Below, piece after piece: positions 58,891 through 64,000 of a stretch of 64,000 nucleotides of DNA. Source of the stretch: Eutypella sp. D-1 (Eukaryota; Ascomycota; Sordariomycetes; Xylariales; Diatrypaceae); contig JAJTTP010000006.1 of the NCBI GenBank assembly GCA_023313575.1, positions 2,170,001-2,234,000 on the forward strand, written 5' to 3'. Position 1 is the first letter of the stretch. Each line of letters begins with the position of its first letter. The translations under genes were made by a program, and so were the position numbers. The notes beneath the pieces were generated by a model that worked only from the letters and a program-made list of their open reading frames with translations, did no database searches and was not told the DNA's origin.

Positions 58891-61405
58891 AAAGCAAGTG
58901 AGAGATTTCCAAGGTTCCAGATTGCTGTGTGTCCAGGTGGCAAGGTAAGACTGTTCTTTTCTTTCCACCCTTGACTCGTGTCGTACTATACCTACTCAGC
59001 CCTAGATTAGGTATACTACTCTCTACCTTACTTACATACCTATGTACCTAGGTAGGTAGGCAGGCTGGCAGGTACCTGTGCTATTATACGTGACCATTAT
59101 ACACATACATGACCTTTCTAGTCCAAGCCGAACATAAGAAAACGAACGAATCAAATCAAACATTGGTTAGTTTTGAAATGCGATATTACCAACAACTAGA
59201 AACAAAGTCATTGTTGTGCATATGCAAGAAGTTGTAGATATAGGGAGGCTCCCCACGTATCCATATAAAATTTAGCCATATCCCACCTCCCCAAAATCCT
59301 TCCAAAGTTCGAACCGCATGAATCACCTGGGGAAACCGATAAACCAATTCATCTGGGAACACCAAAACCGTAGCAGTGGGTAGCAGGTAGCTAGCAGCCA
59401 TGCGTGGCGTTGGAAGATGTCACATGTCCACTCCCTCTCCCATCCAAGTCATTCTTGGCTTGTCAATCCTCGGCAGGGACACCAAAACAAGCCAGGCAAC
59501 CAGGCAACACATGATTGCAACGGAACACTCTCCATACCCGAGAATCCGCACAATATAGTGTGTACATGATGTCCTTACATAATAGATCTAGGTCTAGGTA
59601 CTTGTTCACCTCCCTCTGGACCTCCTCGTGCTATCCATCCCTTTTTTTAAATACATCTGCAAGAGATGGGTCCGTTTATTGGGGTAATAACCTAGCCCTC
59701 CCCTCGAGGACTAGTGGACCACCAGACTGCTTAACATTAACATACCCAAGTGCAGGGGACAGATTACTTGCATGGCTAGCCTATGGGTTAGATATAGATC
59801 AGAAACATATACATATAAATGTGTGTATGTGTGTGTACTTCTTATATACGTCTCTGCAAGTCCTCCTAGACGTATACATACCTAGGTATGCAGATACGTT
59901 CCGGACACACACATACAGCCGAGCATCTGAGACAAACTAACTACCACCATAGAATGTGGGGGGACAACTTATAAGCTGAAGAATGAGAAGGCAAGCCCCG
60001 GAGATCTCCTGCGACGTGATACCTGCCTAACGTAGCAGCACAATGACACCAGCACGTTAATTCTTGATTTTTTTTCTTCTTCTTTTCCATAAAAGAAGAA
60101 GACAAATCTCCGTCCCAGGCACGCACGTTTCCAAGTAGACGCACTCCTCAGCTATGACTCGCTCATTACAAATGGTTTATTGCGGTGTGCGCCGTTGGTC
60201 TAAGGTGCCACGAGATCACGCCACTCAGCGCCCTTCCCCCGGAAGGCTACGAAGTATTGGTATCAAATCATATCTAAATGCCTAAGTAGTTAGTGCCTCA
60301 TTGCACGCAGGTGGGATTCAGGGTAAGCTACCTACGTAGTAGGCAATTAGCTAGTGCCCTTCATCTGACTAGCAAGCCCTTAGGATCGGATCTTCCATGT
60401 GTAGGGTTGTCTGATAGATAGGCACACGAGATACGATCTCTGCATCCAGCGCGCGGGTGATTGACATCGAAGTGCTGTCAACGCAAATTTAGTATACCTA
60501 GGTGGATGTAATTTCTGGGGAAGACCCCTGCTCTGGGGTTGTAGAGCCCCCCTTTCCTCCCCCGCATCGACCTCTTCAACGGTGGCCCACAGTCCCGTTG
60601 TCACCATATCGGTCCGAAAGCGAGCTGTTCCCCAGCATGCGCCGGCATGTAAAACGTCCACCACCAAACCGCCATGTCACTGATAATCCCCAAGCACAAG
60701 TTTCATACTTGGCTCAGAGCCTAGTCGCGTACCGGATGAGGAAGCTGCCAGTGGTACCGCCCTAACCGAAGATACCTGGTGAGCTGGCCATCGTCGGTCG
60801 ATGGACCTCTCAGGATTGCTTAGAGCTGCACGTTCCCGGGGATAATGTCCGAGATGGCGACGTTGGATTGTTATGGGCGCTTTTCTAAGTTCAGGAGGGT
60901 TTCCGGGTCACTCGGCCACCCTGAATATGCACCCTATCATGACCTATGGTGTTAGTGAACAAGCTCTGATCTTGTTCATTAACAACCCCCCAAAAGGTCA
61001 CAGCGTAGCTCGACGATTACTCCGAGTTGCTTTCGAGCTGCTTTCGAGTATAGCGCTCCGGCGTCACTCCGGCTTGTCTCATGTGGCTGTTTTCCTTCCC
61101 CGGCAGATCAACACAGATCCTGTCCCCGTGTCGATGATGTATTGGATAGCAGCAAGCGGTGTAGAGCCAACCCCTTTTCTCTATGCAACGTATTGAGTCT
61201 AGTCATGTAAGAGAGGTCATCAACTCGGACCTTCCAAACGAAGCGCCTCAGTTTCGAGTATATCTCAACACGGATGTCAATGCCAGGGCAGCGACGCGGA
61301 CTTAGATGAGCGATGAAAGACCAAACAGACTTGGGTAAAGTATCGCAACCCCCTCCGAGAGCTCCAACACAACACCTCGATTTGCCACGCGAGGTACGAA
61401 GTGAG

Positions 61406-62551
61406 CTACTTCCTCTTTGGTAGGTACCTCACCTCGGTGGCACAGTTCCCCTTGTCGCCATTGAAGTTGTCCTTGGCGGGGACGAACACGCCATCTTGTA
61501 GACTACCTTGGACAAAGTAGACATACCACACCTCGTGTAATACATTGTGGTGACTCCCGGTACATTGTAGGACCACGCGGCCGCCACTGAACGTCTCGAG
61601 AGTTGTCTGTATTTCGGAAAGGGGGTACGTGTTGTGATGGTCCGGCTCAATTCCGGCGCGTTCAAGAGCTCGATATGTATCGAGCATTCGAAACAAGGCA
61701 AAGGCCCGTACAAAATAATCAACCACTTCCAAACCTGGCTTATAGTCGTCACCATAGCAAGAGGGGGCGAGGGTGTTGACGCATGTGGCATGTTTGTTGT
61801 ACTCGTGCGCCCAAAGATTGTCGTTGGTTCCACTTGCGGCGCCGAATTAGATGGGAACGATGCGTAGACCCGTTGGTGTTTATATATGTGAACGGCAACT
61901 TACTACTTTGCAACCCAGTAGCGGTTCATGTACTCGACCAAGTCGCCCTGGCCGAAAGATTCGAGTACATCAGTGATGTTATCGAACTTGGGCGCCATAC
62001 CGCAGTATTGGTCGTAGGACCCATCACATCGGTCCGGCCTGGCATGTCAGTAACTGTTCATGTGTGTGTGTGCTATGTGCATGTTATGGTGCCTGTTCTG
62101 TGCATATTGTGTGCGTTTATGGATCTGGGTAATCTTCCTTCTATCGGTAAGCGAAAGGCGAAAAGCGAAAGGCTCACCAGAGTCCATGAACAGTCCAGTC
62201 GGTTTCGGCGCCTCCAACGTGTATTTTTTCATCCCAGAATTGGGTTAATAACAAACGGCCGCCGGGGTAGACGAAACAGCACGAGTCGGCTTGTGTCTCG
62301 TTGTGGCAGCTGACGGGTCCATCAAGCGGACACGACGACGCGAGAGTTCCCAGAGTCGCAAGAGGGTAATCTGAATATTCCGAATATTCCGAATATTCTG
62401 TCGTTCCGAGGTCGGAATGGGGGTTGGCGACTTGGTTCTTAGAGATATCGAACGGGTTCCAATTAGAAAGTCCTGTTAGACCCTGAGGAAGCTGTGACAT
62501 GAAATGACTGGCATGAGCGAATGCTGCCCGCAGCGAACCTGGTCCGGCCAT
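61406..62551 (-). CDS. RNase T2 family ribonuclease
   Basis: Three exons, 62178-62551, 61904-62038 and 61406-61832, give 311 residues. RNase T2 enzymes cut single-stranded RNA. Both active-site blocks are seen: TVHGLWPD (CAS1, His122, formed across the first splice) and LWAHEYNKHATC (CAS2, Glu180, Lys183, His184). Paired cysteines around SCPLDGPVSCHNETQADSCCF match the family. The first 60 residues are odd: no clear signal peptide (MAGPGSLRAAFAHASHF..), then an EYS repeat. An in-frame ATG at 62611 would add 20 residues without giving a better signal. The donor after exon 2 could be GTAAGT (61903, used) or GTAGTA three bases upstream. Fungal relatives are vacuolar or secreted. Confidence 0.88.
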
Positions 62552-64000
62552 CGTTCGGTGTTCCTTGGAGAGGGGGCGGGCGGGTGAGTATTTCTGAAGA
62601 CAATTTCTCAAAGATAAATGATAATCTCTGAAGAGGGTCGTAATTGTGAGTTTCTTCTCTCTCTCCCGGCACTACAAGCTTCTACTACGTTTCATCGATC
62701 AGAGAAAGCCCTGGAAGCCCTGGAAGCCCTAGAAGGAAGTAATAGACCGGGACATCTAACTATTCAGCAAGTAGAATCAGCAAGCAGTCCTGTCGAATAT
62801 TTCACACGATGGTATCGTGAGTCGGGAATCGAGCGAATTGATGTTGAAGGTAAAAAGGTAACGAGCTCGGTAGCTAGGCTACCTCCTAGCTCTAGAGCTC
62901 TAGGTCGAGTGTGTTCTTAGGGTACCTAAGTACCTAGGTAGGTAGTATCGTGGATGGTACGAAGTGTGCTACGTAATCTTTCCGGGGGGGTGGTGTGGTG
63001 ATGAACCTCATCTATGAACTACCTAAGTACATATGCATGTATGCACTTAAAAACATATAGATATTGATGTAGGCAGACACTTATGTATATACCTAGGTAG
63101 CTTACTCCGTACAAGGTTTAGCCTCAGATACATGGATGTATGTATGTGCCTACATACCTACATGTAGGTACCTAGGTACCTAGTGTACAAAGTATAGGAA
63201 GGTAGGCTTGGGTAGGACAGTCCACGGCACGGGTTCATGTCCTAGCGAAGTAACGTATCACCTGGAATGCTGGAATGTTACAGGAATGTTACAATACATC
63301 GATGGATGGGATCATCCGTCTTACATTTTACAATGCAGACAGACCAGACAAGGCTGGCAGGCTGGCAGGCAGCTGGCAGGCCTGGGCAAGCAGGCAATCA
63401 AGCAAATCAGGCAATATCCATGGATGGCTGCAGGAGTGCATACATATGAAGTATATTATATGTACCTAGGTATGTTCAACTTTCGCATGTTTTTTGCTCT
63501 TTTCATCGGGGATTTTGGCCCAGTTTCTTTTTCTCATTCGGACGAAAAAGGTACGCCATGATGCATTAAGTAGGCAGTAGGTATTGTCAACGCCATCGCG
63601 ACGTGTCTTCCAACAAAGTTTCAACAACGATGCCCCAGCAGCTTATGAGATTGGTTCCCTCGACCTCGGGAAAATAGAGCAAGGGACTAAATTATACCGA
63701 CTAGCCTGTCGATTATATCTCACGAGAGAAGGGATACATGCATGCGCCTTAGATGGTTGGGGTCCAGGGCTGACGTAGAAACCCGTATAAATCGGTGGCC
63801 TTCTCGAGCGAAATGGCCAATCGCCGCTGGACTGGTGTGTGTGCCGCTCCGAAAGCCTCCGCAAGCCTCTCTGATCTCCTATTCGCGAAGGTGTAGAGGG
63901 ACGACCCGCCATCTTGCCATATATAAAGGGACACGGGACGATGTCGGAGTTCCTTGGTCCGTGATCGCCTTTCGCCGCACCCCATTAACGGGGAGTCAGA
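62552..64000. other. Gene-free right end of the window
   Basis: 1.45 kb upstream of the RNase T2 gene. Contains a 9-bp GAAGCCCTG-type repeat (62707-62735), four exact TACCTAGGTA copies (62931, 63090, 63169, 63463), and a GGCAGGCTGGCA repeat (63354-63390). Any gene at the far right is not identifiable. Confidence 0.45.

Larger units (their letters stand above)
56639..61405. other. 4.8 kb gene-free stretch rich in simple repeats
   Basis: The longest stretch without a supported gene. It contains a 9-bp tandem repeat (56975-57020), a 7-bp repeat (57232-57277), G-runs near 57500 and 57595-57612, an AAAG/AAAAG run at 58316-58360, an ACAG run at 58849-58877, and four exact TACCTAGGTA copies (58551, 58777, 59045, 59879). 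The left part may be promoter and long leader of the Zn2Cys6 gene. ORFs such as 59515-59940 and 60873-61196 have no recognisable features. Nothing resembles a transposon or RNA gene. Confidence 0.5.

Noticed and set aside
59515..59940. 141-residue ORF on the plus strand
   Set aside because: No family similarity recognised and it crosses AT-rich simple repeats and a palindrome copy.
60185..60245. tRNA-like string (GTTGGTCTAAGGTGCC..)
   Set aside because: It resembles an A box but no B box (GGTTCGANTCC) follows and no cloverleaf arms pair.
60873..61196. 107-residue ORF on the plus strand
   Set aside because: No domain or splice signals; composition like surrounding non-coding DNA.

Overview
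This window is nuclear DNA from a filamentous ascomycete (Pezizomycotina, most likely Sordariomycetes-like). The gene set is eukaryotic and fungal: SPT4, LSM5, RPB11, V-ATPase subunit A, a HET-domain protein, a DUF4048 protein, a Zn2Cys6 regulator, a cutinase and a kinesin-14. Genes carry short introns with GT..AG ends and frequent (C/G)CTAAC branch points. Genes lie on both strands, with no operons, and gene-free stretches of 0.3-4.8 kb separate them. I see no tRNA, rRNA, transposon ORF, CRISPR array or phage.

Layout. 0-12 kb is a cluster of small nuclear housekeeping genes: POP8-like RNase P/MRP subunit (-), SPT4 (+), a 665-residue disordered protein of unknown function (-), a WRN-type 3'-5' exonuclease (-), LSM5 (+, six exons) and RPB11 (-). 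14-27 kb holds two membrane transporters facing away from each other, an AVT-type vacuolar amino-acid transporter (-) and an SLC12/VHC1-type cation-chloride cotransporter (+), then an unusual ATP-dependent DNA ligase (-). 30-39 kb has a DUF4048 protein (+), a HET-domain protein (-) and the catalytic V-ATPase subunit A (-, eight exons). 40-51 kb has a secreted cysteine-rich protein (+), dihydroxy-acid dehydratase ILV3 (+), a LOA1/VPS66-like acyltransferase (-) and a KlpA/Kar3-type kinesin-14 (+). 51-62 kb holds a secreted cutinase-family esterase (-), a Zn2Cys6 regulator with a Gln-His repeat (-), a 4.8 kb gene-free stretch, and an RNase T2 (-).

Functional links are loose. Several genes serve RNA production and processing (POP8, SPT4, LSM5, RPB11), three relate to the vacuole or membranes (AVT, VHC1-type, V-ATPase A), two to DNA ends (exonuclease, ligase), and three are likely secreted or nutrition-related (cysteine-rich protein, cutinase, RNase T2). 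There is no biosynthetic gene cluster.

The most striking non-genic signal is the 10-bp palindrome TACCTAGGTA. By eye I count 19 exact copies, all between genes, against about 0.06 expected for random sequence of this length, with many degenerate relatives. The main gene-structure puzzle is one junction of the cation-chloride cotransporter, where the obvious splice is one base out of frame. Exon coordinates were worked out by hand from reading frames and splice signals.
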